NCBI GenBank assembly: GCA_002448495.1
Contig: DJYL01000019.1
Location: 1-42,351, forward strand
Source of the DNA: Pseudoselenomonas ruminantium
Lineage (GTDB): Bacteria; Bacillota; Negativicutes; Selenomonadales; Selenomonadaceae
Length of the DNA stretch: 42,351 nucleotides
Reading direction: 5' to 3'
This document shows, piece after piece, positions 1 through 6,317 of this stretch (its first letter is position 1; every line of letters begins with the position of its first letter). A program made the position numbers and the translations under genes. The notes beneath the pieces were generated by a model. The model did no database searches, was not told the origin of the DNA, and saw only the letters and a list, made by a program, of their open reading frames with translations.

Positions 1-174
1 ATGACCCAAGCTGAGATTATCAGAGCAGAAAAGCAACTGAAAGACCGCCGGGCGAAAGCCCTTGCAGATTTCAAGGCGGGGCGGAAAAAGTCAAGTGACA
101 CCATAGCTATCAAAAAGGCTATTGATGATATGCTGAAACTTTTGGCAAAGAAGAAAAAGAGGGTGCGAAAATGA
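1..174 (+). CDS. small basic hypothetical protein (edge of window)
   Basis: A 57-residue Lys/Arg-rich protein that starts with ATG at the very first base of the window and ends in a TGA overlapping the next start (ATGA). I see no known domain; the sequence looks like one or two amphipathic helices with a very basic tail. The true start could lie outside the window. If the molecule is circular, an in-frame stop sits at 42340-42342, so ATG at position 1 would be the first available start, though no good Shine-Dalgarno precedes it. Translational coupling to the following genes supports it being real. Confidence 0.5.
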   Translation: MTQAEIIRAEKQLKDRRAKALADFKAGRKKSSDTIAIKKAIDDMLKLLAKKKKRVRK

Positions 175-380
175 CAGTTTGGGAGAAGTTGGCCCGGGAT
201 ATCGGCAAAGTGTTGATGGAATGGCACAAGGCTATCCTCAAAGCATTCCACCGCATACGTGGCTTGCCGGAATTTATCGAGTATTGCCAGGAGCAGGAGA
301 GGAAAGCAAGGCGGCGGGCAAAGTATTACCGCCGGATCCGATTCAAGACAATGGAAAGGCATAGGAGGGGGAAGAAATGA
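171..380 (+). CDS. small basic hypothetical protein
   Basis: A 69-residue protein, very rich in Arg and Lys in its second half (ERKARRR, KYYRRIR), with no domain I recognise. It overlaps the previous stop and the next start by ATGA, which places it in a tightly coupled run of small accessory genes. A shorter overlapping frame at 179-364 was judged a shadow because it lacks this coupling. The basic tail could bind nucleic acid, but that is only a guess. Confidence 0.5.
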   Translation: MTVWEKLARDIGKVLMEWHKAILKAFHRIRGLPEFIEYCQEQERKARRRAKYYRRIRFKTMERHRRGKK

Positions 381-580
381 GTGAATATCAGACCGGCCTT
401 GTGCTGGGCGCTGTGTTAGGGTGGCTGTTTTCCAGCGTTGTGATTGTCTTAGTGTTGGCCCTGTTTTATGGGGCAGCCGAAAATGAGCGTATACCGAAAT
501 GGAGGGCACGCCGTGAAAATCAAAGATTATATCAGGTTGAGAAAGATTGCGGAATTGCGCCGCGCCGGTGGAAAGGTTAA
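377..580 (+). CDS. small single-pass membrane protein
   Basis: A 67-residue protein with one clear hydrophobic segment at about residues 8-32 (GLVLGAVLGWLF followed by a Val/Leu-rich run), then a charged cytoplasmic-type tail. The start ATG overlaps the stop of the gene before it. Family and function are unknown. Small membrane proteins in phage accessory operons are often superinfection-exclusion or lysis-timing factors, but nothing here shows which. Confidence 0.5.
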   Translation: MSEYQTGLVLGAVLGWLFSSVVIVLVLALFYGAAENERIPKWRARRENQRLYQVEKDCGIAPRRWKG

Positions 581-626
581 TAAAACCCAGCCCCAAAAGA
601 AAAGAAAGTGGGGCGGGCGGAAATGA
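513..626 (+). CDS. very small basic protein, GTG start
   Basis: A 37-residue reading frame starting with GTG at 513, preceded by GGAGGG at 501-506 with about six bases spacing, and ending in an ATGA overlap with the next frame at 623. It overlaps the 3' end of the membrane protein gene. The protein is strongly basic (KKRKWGGRK at the end). No family is recognised. The support is the RBS and coupling only. Confidence 0.35.
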   Translation: MKIKDYIRLRKIAELRRAGGKVNKTQPQKKRKWGGRK

Positions 627-835
627 CGGCTTTGTATCAGGATTTTACCGCATGGAAGGCGATAGGCCATATTCGGAATGAGCAAAGACGAAAAAAACGG
701 CAAAGTGGCAAAAAGAAACAGCAGATACGAACAAGATATACACGGTATTTTGAGGAGGCAGCAAATGGACAAGGGGAGAACATGGTTTTGTCAGGAATGC
801 CAGGTGATGATGGAACCACAACCGGCGGGGTTTGA
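623..835 (+). CDS. small basic hypothetical protein
   Basis: A 70-residue frame starting at the ATGA overlap with the preceding small frame. The middle is very basic (RRKKRQSGKKKQQ). Its last 70 bases overlap the well-supported zinc-ribbon gene that starts at 765, so part of the frame may be non-coding or the two genes may truly overlap. No domain recognised. Confidence 0.3.
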   Translation: MTALYQDFTAWKAIGHIRNEQRRKKRQSGKKKQQIRTRYTRYFEEAANGQGENMVLSGMPGDDGTTTGGV

Positions 836-1238
836 TAAATGCCCAGTATGCGGTGCCGAGGCGTGGCCGGACGGAGAAGCACAGTATGAAAAAAGCCCAG
901 CTCATGCTATTTTAGCAGAGAAAGTACATGGTGCATGGCATTGCCAAAAATGCCGTGTGCCTATGATTCCGATTGATGAGAGCTTTTGCAAATGTCCGGA
1001 ATGTACGGCCGAGGTATGGTATGGGAAGCCCCACCATGAAACGCGGGAGGAGCTGCGGAAAATCATGGAGGAGACAGAGAATTTCCCGCACCTTCCCCAT
1101 AACTGCGATACCGCTATACTGTACGGCGGTAAAGCAGCTCGGGGCGGAGGCGGTGGTTCGCATGGCAGGAATAACCGAAAAGCTAACCTGAATAAGCCAA
1201 CCACCACCCAGCTATATAAGAGATTGTGCGACAACTAA
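765..1238 (+). CDS. double zinc-ribbon protein
   Basis: A 157-residue protein with two CxxC pairs per ribbon in tandem: FCQECQ with CPVCGAEAW near the N-terminus and HCQKCR with CPECTAEVW around residues 62-85. The repetition of C-x2-C / CPxC-A-E-x-W shows two copies of the same zinc ribbon. The last 40 residues are Gly/Asn-rich and probably flexible. I chose ATG 765 because GAGGAGG lies seven bases upstream; an in-frame ATG at 678 would give 186 residues but has no clear RBS. Zinc ribbons usually mediate protein or nucleic acid contacts; the role here is unknown. Confidence 0.65.
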   Translation: MDKGRTWFCQECQVMMEPQPAGFDKCPVCGAEAWPDGEAQYEKSPAHAILAEKVHGAWHCQKCRVPMIPIDESFCKCPECTAEVWYGKPHHETREELRKIMEETENFPHLPHNCDTAILYGGKAARGGGGGSHGRNNRKANLNKPTTTQLYKRLCDN

Positions 1239-1250
1239 GAAGGGACGAAG

Positions 1251-1367
1251 ATGACGGTTGAAAAGTGGATAATCCTAGTAATGGGTATTTGGTGCTGCGC
1301 AACAGCTAAAGATTGGTTCGACATAGCTGTTACTATGTTGATTCTGGCCGTGTATTTCATGAAGTAA
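1251..1367 (+). CDS. small membrane protein (38 aa)
   Basis: A 38-residue frame with ATG at 1251 behind an AGAAGGGA purine run. It has two short hydrophobic segments (WIILVMGIWCC and VTMLILAVYFM) separated by a few polar residues, consistent with a hairpin of two membrane passes. It sits tightly between the zinc-ribbon gene and the next small gene. No family recognised. Confidence 0.4.
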   Translation: MTVEKWIILVMGIWCCATAKDWFDIAVTMLILAVYFMK

Positions 1368-1384
1368 GGAGCGAGGGGGTTCAG

Positions 1385-1624
1385 ATGGCAGAGGATAATT
1401 TTGAAAAATTGTTTGGGAAAAACGGCGAACTTGTGGGGGAAAGGCAAAAACAGGTGATGATGGGTGCAGCACAGATAATTAAGTCACATTGCGATAACAT
1501 AGGCGGTGATTGTGTTGATAAGCCGAATGTATGCCCATTCCAAAGACCAGCCGCAAATTTTGAGATATTCAAAATATATTGCTGTGGTTTGTATGACTGT
1601 CACCCATCGGAATGGGAACTTTAA
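1385..1624 (+). CDS. small cysteine-rich hypothetical protein
   Basis: A 79-residue protein starting at ATG 1385 behind GAGGGGG. The C-terminal half contains cysteines spaced as C-x7-C-x6-C then CC and C (CDNIGGDC, NVCPFQ, YCCGLYDC), which suggests a bound zinc or iron-sulphur cluster. The N-terminal third is helical and charged. No known domain comes to mind. Confidence 0.5.
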   Translation: MAEDNFEKLFGKNGELVGERQKQVMMGAAQIIKSHCDNIGGDCVDKPNVCPFQRPAANFEIFKIYCCGLYDCHPSEWEL

Positions 1625-1638
1625 GGAGGAGTGAGAAT

Positions 1639-2142
1639 ATGAAAAAGCAGGCTTTGAGTGTGTCAGTCAAGACCAAGAAAGATACCCAAGTTTTTACCGT
1701 CAAGTGGAAGGAAGCAACCGGAGAGGAAAGGCAATGCAAGAGCACGGATTTTCCCCGGCCTGAGTTACTGGATACTTTAACAGCGTTTCTGCCGCTGCTG
1801 CCGAATTATACCGGGATTCCAGCGGATAATATCAAGTGGGCGGAAATAGCCGGTGGCAACTTTGAATATACTAAAGGCGGGGCGGTTACATTGTCGTTGG
1901 GCGTGGCGGTAGTTATCAAAGGTGTGGGCGGCTATACCTTCAAATCCCCGGAGCTGACTGTGGATTTAGAACATGCTGATATCAACACCGCCGAGGATTG
2001 GCGGGACAAATATAGTGCGCTGGCAAAGTTCCTCCATGACGAAATCATCATGTATGCGGAAGGTAAGAGAGCACAAGGCAACTTGTTTGTGGAAGAAGGC
2101 GAAACGGATGCGGGAATGGATACTTATGGGGCTGGCGCTTGA
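1639..2142 (+). CDS. hypothetical phage protein
   Basis: A 167-residue soluble protein starting at ATG 1639 with AAGGAGGA seven to eight bases upstream. The sequence alternates beta-like and helical stretches and has an acidic C-terminus (VEEGETDAG). I do not recognise a family. It is the largest gene of the accessory run that ends at the hairpin RNA at 2.3 kb. Confidence 0.6.
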   Translation: MKKQALSVSVKTKKDTQVFTVKWKEATGEERQCKSTDFPRPELLDTLTAFLPLLPNYTGIPADNIKWAEIAGGNFEYTKGGAVTLSLGVAVVIKGVGGYTFKSPELTVDLEHADINTAEDWRDKYSALAKFLHDEIIMYAEGKRAQGNLFVEEGETDAGMDTYGAGA

Positions 2143-2254
2143 TGCTGCCGGGGGTAACTTAGCAGATGCGTTAGGAATAATAGCTGTGATTATTGCAGCC
2201 TGCTGTTGTGCCTTGGTGGTGGTGATCGGCTTAACGATACGCTTTCTGACTTAG
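2108..2254 (+). CDS. small membrane protein (48 aa)
   Basis: A 48-residue frame overlapping the end of the preceding gene in another frame. The C-terminal half is a single very hydrophobic stretch (IIAVIIAACCC and VVVIGLTI) followed by TIRFLT. A modest AAGAAGG lies upstream of ATG 2108. It is the last frame before the promoter at 2297. Function unknown; overlap lowers confidence. Confidence 0.35.
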   Translation: MREWILMGLALDAAGGNLADALGIIAVIIAACCCALVVVIGLTIRFLT

Positions 2255-2296
2255 CGCCGTACTGGCGGGCGGCTGGCACTGAGAATAAAATCAAGT

Positions 2297-2326
2297 TTGA
2301 CAGTAAAGGTTGAGGAGTGATAACAT
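2297..2326 (+). promoter_or_regulatory. sigma70-type promoter of hairpin RNA copy 1
   Basis: A perfect -35 box TTGACA at 2297-2302 is followed after 18 bases by TAACAT at 2321-2326. The same arrangement, with a better -10 box, occurs in front of the second copy at 5981. The predicted start point coincides with the beginning of the conserved AUAGAAGU sequence. Confidence 0.6.
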
Positions 2327-2332
2327 TAAGGC

Positions 2333-2382
2333 ATAGAAGTGTATCTAACGGCCACTCACAGCAATGTGAGTGGTCTTTTCTA
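2333..2382 (+). ncRNA. short hairpin RNA copy 1 (terminator-tailed)
   Basis: About 50 bases run from the predicted start (ATAGAAGTG) to an intrinsic terminator. The hairpin has ten pairs, GGCCACTCAC at 2350-2359 with GTGAGTGGTC at 2366-2375, loop AGCAAT, followed by TTTTCTA. A 30-base block up to the hairpin is identical to the copy at about 6.01 kb, and the hairpin differs there by paired changes that keep base pairing. No reading frame of note lies in it. It may be a free small RNA or an attenuator in front of the HNH/terminase genes. Confidence 0.6.
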
Positions 2383-2417
2383 TTGCCATTTTTTAACGAA
2401 CTGAGAAGGTGAAACAG

Positions 2418-2720
2418 ATGACAATGTGTCCAAAGCACAAGCGCATCAAAAGCCGCAAGACGATTCAGGCTGTACGTAAGAGCTATTGCGAGTATTGCGG
2501 CAGGCAGGCCACAGGTGAACCTCATCACATGTTTACTGTGGGCAGTGGTGGCGGCGATGTAGAGTATAATCTTATTCAGCTATGCACATGCTGTCACGTT
2601 GCGGTGCATGCAGGGAACATTCAAAGAGATGACCTGCTGGCTATTGTTGCTGAACGTGAAGGGTTGAGCGTTGATGAGGTGTACAGATTAAATCGACGGG
2701 CTATGGGCTGGGATGTTTGA
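2418..2720 (+). CDS. HNH endonuclease
   Basis: A 100-residue HNH nuclease. Zinc ligands C24/C27 (CEYC) and C56/C59 (CTCC) frame the catalytic core H36-H37 (EPHHMF), N51 and H60/H64, the normal order for small phage HNH proteins. In HK97-type phages an HNH protein sits next to the terminase and is needed for cos cleavage and packaging; the same order HNH, small and large terminase is seen here. ATG 2418 is preferred to GTG 2409, which would overlap its own RBS. Confidence 0.85.
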   Translation: MTMCPKHKRIKSRKTIQAVRKSYCEYCGRQATGEPHHMFTVGSGGGDVEYNLIQLCTCCHVAVHAGNIQRDDLLAIVAEREGLSVDEVYRLNRRAMGWDV

Positions 2721-2738
2721 GCCAGCAAAGCAGTGCAT

Positions 2739-2764
2739 CCGCAACCGGTTGCGGTTTTGATTTT
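2739..2764 (+). terminator. palindromic intrinsic terminator after HNH gene
   Basis: CCGCAACCGGTTGCGG at 2739-2754 is a perfect 16-base palindrome followed directly by TTTTGATTTT. It can act as a terminator for the HNH gene. It is also copy 1 of a palindrome found six times in this window. Confidence 0.5.
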
Positions 2765-2885
2765 GAGAGCATGGCAGGCCCCCGGGGTGCGTAGGTACTC
2801 CTGGGTGGATTTGCCTACACGGGTCTGCGATTCGCGGGCTTTGTCTGCGTGAAAATGAAAAAAACAGGTTGACAAACTGACAAAA
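2765..2885 (+). other. non-coding region before terminase, candidate cos/packaging site
   Basis: This 140-base gap between HNH and the small terminase carries no gene. It has a GC-rich run (GGCAGGCCCCCGGGGTGCG) followed by GTAGG and, 19 bases later, CCTAC. In cos-type phages with HNH plus lambda-like terminase, the cos site usually lies right here. The cut position cannot be read from the sequence alone. Confidence 0.35.
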
Positions 2886-2903
2886 AGGGAGGTGGCCGGA
2901 ACT

Positions 2904-3425
2904 ATGCCAAATGAGAAAGATTCGCGCGCGCGCGTAACAGAAGAAGAAAAGTTTATTTTTAACACGGCGGACACCTGCCAATTCTTCCAAATTTCCCGGG
3001 AAACTTTGTCAAGTTGGCAGAAAAAAGGCGCACCGAAAGAGGCGAGGGGCAAATGGAACATAAAAGCATTGATGGAGTGGCGTTATACCGGGAAAAATGC
3101 CGAAAGCTCAGAAACCCGCAAACTGCGGGCGGAAGCTGATTTGAAGGAGGCTAAGGCGGCTCAGGAAAAAATAAAACTGGGTGTGACTCAGCAAGAATAT
3201 ATTCCGGCAAGCGTAATTCAGAGCGAACTTGTCCGTTTGCTAGGGAATGTCAAAAAGTCTTTGCTGTCTATGGGGCATAATATCGCGTCTGATTTGGCTG
3301 CGCTGGATCCGGAAGCGGTTACAATCGCAAAAAACGAGGTTGACAAACGTGTAAATGATGCGCTTGCCGAATTGTCGGAAGGGAGGCTGTACCGTGGCCA
3401 CGCGAAGAAAAAAGCAAAGAAATGA
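2904..3425 (+). CDS. terS: terminase small subunit (lambda Nu1-like)
   Basis: A 173-residue DNA-packaging protein. The N-terminal part (about residues 18-60) is a winged-helix/HTH of the Nu1 type (NTADTCQFFQISRETLSSW), followed by a long charged helix and a C-terminal part that would contact the large subunit. It recognises the packaging site and loads the terminase. ATG 2904 follows AAGGGAGG; the last 32 bases overlap the large terminase. The gene lies directly upstream of a gpA-type large subunit, which supports the assignment. Confidence 0.8.
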   Translation: MPNEKDSRARVTEEEKFIFNTADTCQFFQISRETLSSWQKKGAPKEARGKWNIKALMEWRYTGKNAESSETRKLRAEADLKEAKAAQEKIKLGVTQQEYIPASVIQSELVRLLGNVKKSLLSMGHNIASDLAALDPEAVTIAKNEVDKRVNDALAELSEGRLYRGHAKKKAKK

Positions 3426-5217
3426 GCTAAATTATCCGGATTGGATTATGAATGCACTAGCAGTACTGAAACCGCCGGAAAAACTGACAGTTTCGCAGTG
3501 GGCAGATAAGTACCGCATACTGTCAGAACTGGACTCTGCCGCACCAGGGCACTGGCGAACCAGCAAAACACCATATCTTCAAAAGGTTATGGACGCATTT
3601 AACGATGATTTTGTCCATGATATTACATTTTGTGCCGGTACCCAGCTGGGGAAAACCAGCGCGGAGCAAAACATGATAGGCTATGCTATAGCACAAGACC
3701 CCGGCCCTATGCTCGTTGTTTACCCGTCTAAAGAGTTGGCTAAGTTCACCAGCGAAAAACGCCTGCAGCCACTTATCAAGTTAAGTCCGGAACTATACAA
3801 GCATTGGAATGAGAGAGGGAGCACGGATTTAGAGCTTACTTTTGACACAATGTATATAGCACTGGTAGGGGCAAATAGCCCAGCTGGCTTGTCTAGCCGT
3901 CCGGCGCGCTATGTGTTCTTTGATGAAATCGACAAGTTTCCAAAGTGGTCAGGAGCAGAGGCGGGGCCACTGGATTTGGCGGCAGAACGTACAAAGACCT
4001 TTTACAATTTCAAAGTCGTAAAAGTATCCACACCAACGTTGAAAACTGGCAATATATGGCAGGGATGGGAAACTGCCGATGTGCAATACAAGTATCTTGT
4101 CCCCTGCCCCCATTGTGGTGGAATGCAGGAGCTGGAATTTAAGCAAATCAAATGGCCGGAAGACGCGGATGAAACCGAGGCGCGGGCGGCTGCATACTAT
4201 GAGTGCAAATTTTGTCACGAGATTATCGACGATAGACATAAACCCCAGCTTTTGCGGGAAGGAGAATGGCGGGGAGAGAAGAAAAGCAAGGGCCGTGCCC
4301 GTAAAGTGGCTTTTCACTTGAACAGTATTTATTCCCCGTGGCTGACATTTGGGGATGTTGCGGCAAAATTTCTGTCCAGTAGAAATGACCCGCCGCTACT
4401 CATGAACTTTATCAACTCATGGCTGGCAGAGCCGTGGGTAGATAAGTCAAGCCGTATGCAGTCGGATGTGGTGATGGAGAAGCAGTTACCGTATGAACGA
4501 GGTACAATGCCACCACAGGCCCAGCTGTTGACCATGGGGATTGACGTACAGCTGGATCATTTTTGGTATTCTGTCCGCGCGTGGGGGCCTCATCTTACCA
4601 GTTGGCTGGTGGATTATGGGCGATTAGAAACATGGGCGGATATTGAAGTGGTGCTGGAACGTAATTTTCCGGATACCAACGGGGAGATACATAATATCAA
4701 TTTGGCTTGCATGGATAGTGGTTATAATACAGACGAGGTATTTGCTTTTTGCGCCCATCATTTAGGGTTGGTGGTGCCAACTAAAGGCGCAAGTAACCCG
4801 CTGAAATCACGCTATCAAGTAAGCGTTATTGACAAATTTGATGGCTTTGGTCTGCGGCAGTACCTCATGGATACCAACCAGTTGAAGAATTTCATAGCAT
4901 CCCGGATGAGCATTGACCCAGGGGCGGCAGGAAGCTGGAATGTGTACCGGGATGTTGACCGAGAGTATTGTGATCAGATATGCAGTGAGCAGCGGGTGGA
5001 GAAAAAGGACAAAAAAGGCCGCGTAACCACCGGATGGGAGCCAATCAGCTCACACGCGGCGAACCACTTGCTGGACTGTGAGACAAATAACGCGCTGGCT
5101 GCTGAACTCTTAGGTGTACGCTATCTCATGGAACCGGAAGAAGAAACGGAAAAACCGCAACCGGCTGCGGATAGTCAGGATGATAATTGGCTAGATGTGG
5201 ATGATAATTGGCTATAA
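3394..5217 (+). CDS. terL: terminase large subunit (lambda gpA family)
   Basis: A 607-residue packaging motor of the gpA family. The ATPase has a Walker A-like loop GTQLGKT at residues 82-88 and Walker B YVFFDEID at 173-180. A zinc ribbon follows (C238/C241 and C271/C274), as in other gpA-like proteins. The nuclease domain begins near D384 (GIDVQLDHF). Start GTG 3394 has GGGAGG nine bases upstream; an upstream ATG would overlap the small subunit further. The C-terminal tail, rich in Glu/Gln/Asp, holds one copy of the 16-bp palindrome at 5155-5170. Confidence 0.92.
   Translation: MATRRKKQRNELNYPDWIMNALAVLKPPEKLTVSQWADKYRILSELDSAAPGHWRTSKTPYLQKVMDAFNDDFVHDITFCAGTQLGKTSAEQNMIGYAIAQDPGPMLVVYPSKELAKFTSEKRLQPLIKLSPELYKHWNERGSTDLELTFDTMYIALVGANSPAGLSSRPARYVFFDEIDKFPKWSGAEAGPLDLAAERTKTFYNFKVVKVSTPTLKTGNIWQGWETADVQYKYLVPCPHCGGMQELEFKQIKWPEDADETEARAAAYYECKFCHEIIDDRHKPQLLREGEWRGEKKSKGRARKVAFHLNSIYSPWLTFGDVAAKFLSSRNDPPLLMNFINSWLAEPWVDKSSRMQSDVVMEKQLPYERGTMPPQAQLLTMGIDVQLDHFWYSVRAWGPHLTSWLVDYGRLETWADIEVVLERNFPDTNGEIHNINLACMDSGYNTDEVFAFCAHHLGLVVPTKGASNPLKSRYQVSVIDKFDGFGLRQYLMDTNQLKNFIASRMSIDPGAAGSWNVYRDVDREYCDQICSEQRVEKKDKKGRVTTGWEPISSHAANHLLDCETNNALAAELLGVRYLMEPEEETEKPQPAADSQDDNWLDVDDNWL
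5155..5170. repeat. iterated palindrome, copy 2 (in terL)
   Basis: CCGCAACCGGCTGCGG, one mismatch from the perfect palindrome, lies in the disordered tail of the large terminase and is read as PQPAAD. It uses the same reading frame as the three other coding copies. Confidence 0.6.
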
Positions 5218-5231
5218 GGGAGGTTACAAAG

Positions 5232-5984
5232 ATGGTTGAATTAGTGAATGTGATAAATAACCGCGTGGTTACCACTTCCCGGAGGGTTGCGGAGGTATTC
5301 GAGAAAGACCATAGGCACGTTTTGCGGGATATTGATAGCTTGAAAGAAGATGTGCCCAATTTTGGGCAGATGTTTGAGGAGAACAAAGCACCGGACAGCT
5401 ACGGCAGGCCCCAGCGGGTATATTACTTAAACCGTGATGGGCTTTCATTGCTGGCAATGGGCTTTACTGGCCGGAAAGCTATGGAGTGGAAACTGAAATA
5501 CATTCAGGCTTTCAACAGCATGGAAAAAGCATTACAGGAACGCAATAAACCATCTTATCAGATAACTGACCCGATAGCCCGCGCCCAAGCGTGGATTGAA
5601 GAAGAAAAGAAACGGCAACTGTTGCAAGCTCAAAATGAGGAGATGAAACCAAAGGCATTATTTGCGGATGCTGTGAGTTCGTCCCACACTTCTATCCTGA
5701 TCCGCGACCTTGCAAAGTTGGTAAAGCAGAATGGTGTGGACATGGGGCAAAACAGACTCTTTTCATGGTTGCGGGAGAATGGATATTTGATAAAATCCGG
5801 CAGTGATAAGAATATGCCCACCCAAAGAAGCATGGATATGAGCCTTTTTGAGATTCAGGAGGGCAATTATACCGACGGCGGCGGGCGGAACTGCATTACA
5901 CGCACCACCAAGGTGACCGGAAAAGGGCAGGTGTATTTCATCAACAAATTGGTGAAGCAGGAGCGGGAAAATAAAATTGTTTGA
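5232..5984 (+). CDS. Rha/KilAC-type phage antirepressor
   Basis: A 250-residue two-domain regulator. Residues 1 to about 105 match the Rha family (VINNRVVTTSRRVAEVF, KDHRHVLRDI, YYLNRDGLSLLAMGFTG), and residues about 130-245 look like the KilAC/ANT C-terminal domain (RDLAKLVKQNG, LFSWLRENGYL, KGQVYFINKL). Such proteins counteract repressors or interfere with host growth. It is oddly placed between the large terminase and the head-tail joining gene, in late-gene territory. ATG 5232 has GGGAGG eight bases upstream. The stop codon overlaps the -35 box of the next promoter. Confidence 0.85.
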   Translation: MVELVNVINNRVVTTSRRVAEVFEKDHRHVLRDIDSLKEDVPNFGQMFEENKAPDSYGRPQRVYYLNRDGLSLLAMGFTGRKAMEWKLKYIQAFNSMEKALQERNKPSYQITDPIARAQAWIEEEKKRQLLQAQNEEMKPKALFADAVSSSHTSILIRDLAKLVKQNGVDMGQNRLFSWLRENGYLIKSGSDKNMPTQRSMDMSLFEIQEGNYTDGGGRNCITRTTKVTGKGQVYFINKLVKQERENKIV

Positions 5985-6010
5985 CAACTCAAAGCCAAAA
6001 GTGATATTAT
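5981..6010 (+). promoter_or_regulatory. sigma70-type promoter of hairpin RNA copy 2
   Basis: TTGACA at 5981-5986, an 18-base spacer and TATTAT at 6005-6010 form a strong promoter. The -35 box overlaps the stop codon of the antirepressor gene. The predicted start is at about 6017, the first base of the conserved ATAGAAGTG block. Confidence 0.7.
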
Positions 6011-6016
6011 TAAGGC

Positions 6017-6067
6017 ATAGAAGTGTATCTAACGGCCACTCGCAGAAATGCGGGTGGCCTTTTCTAG
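6017..6067 (+). ncRNA. short hairpin RNA copy 2 (terminator-tailed)
   Basis: Like copy 1 at 2333, this is a stretch of about 50 bases made of a conserved 5' block and a ten-pair hairpin: GGCCACTCGC at 6034-6043 with GCGGGTGGCC at 6050-6059, loop AGAAAT, then TTTTCTA. Relative to copy 1 an A-T pair has become G-C and other pairs changed to wobble-compatible ones, which points to selection on RNA structure. It precedes the gpW-like and portal genes, so it could also be a leaky terminator in a late-operon leader. Confidence 0.65.
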
Positions 6068-6104
6068 TGCAAATTTTTAAGACACGCGAAAGGAGGTGAC
6101 CAAT

Positions 6105-6317
6105 TTGGAGGAAGTAGAGATTCTGAAAACACAGCTGGACAATGTGCGGGCGGCTATTATGGCCATAGAAACGGGCGCACAGGATTATCAAATTGCAAAC
6201 CGCCGAATAACCAAAGCAGACCTTGCTACGCTGTACCAGCGTGAAACCAGTCTAAAAACGCAGATTGCCCAGCTCACGGGTGGTGATTTGTTTTTTGCCG
6301 AATTGGGGCGCCTATGA
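6105..6317 (+). CDS. gpW-like head-tail joining protein
   Basis: A 70-residue protein between the terminase block and the portal, exactly where lambda carries gpW. The sequence has the helix-beta hairpin-helix pattern of small joiner proteins, with the motif ITKADLATLYQRETSLKTQI in the second half. The start is best placed at TTG 6105, with AGGAGGTG seven bases upstream; GTG 6096 would be inside that RBS. The gene overlaps the portal start by four bases. Confidence 0.6.
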   Translation: MEEVEILKTQLDNVRAAIMAIETGAQDYQIANRRITKADLATLYQRETSLKTQIAQLTGGDLFFAELGRL

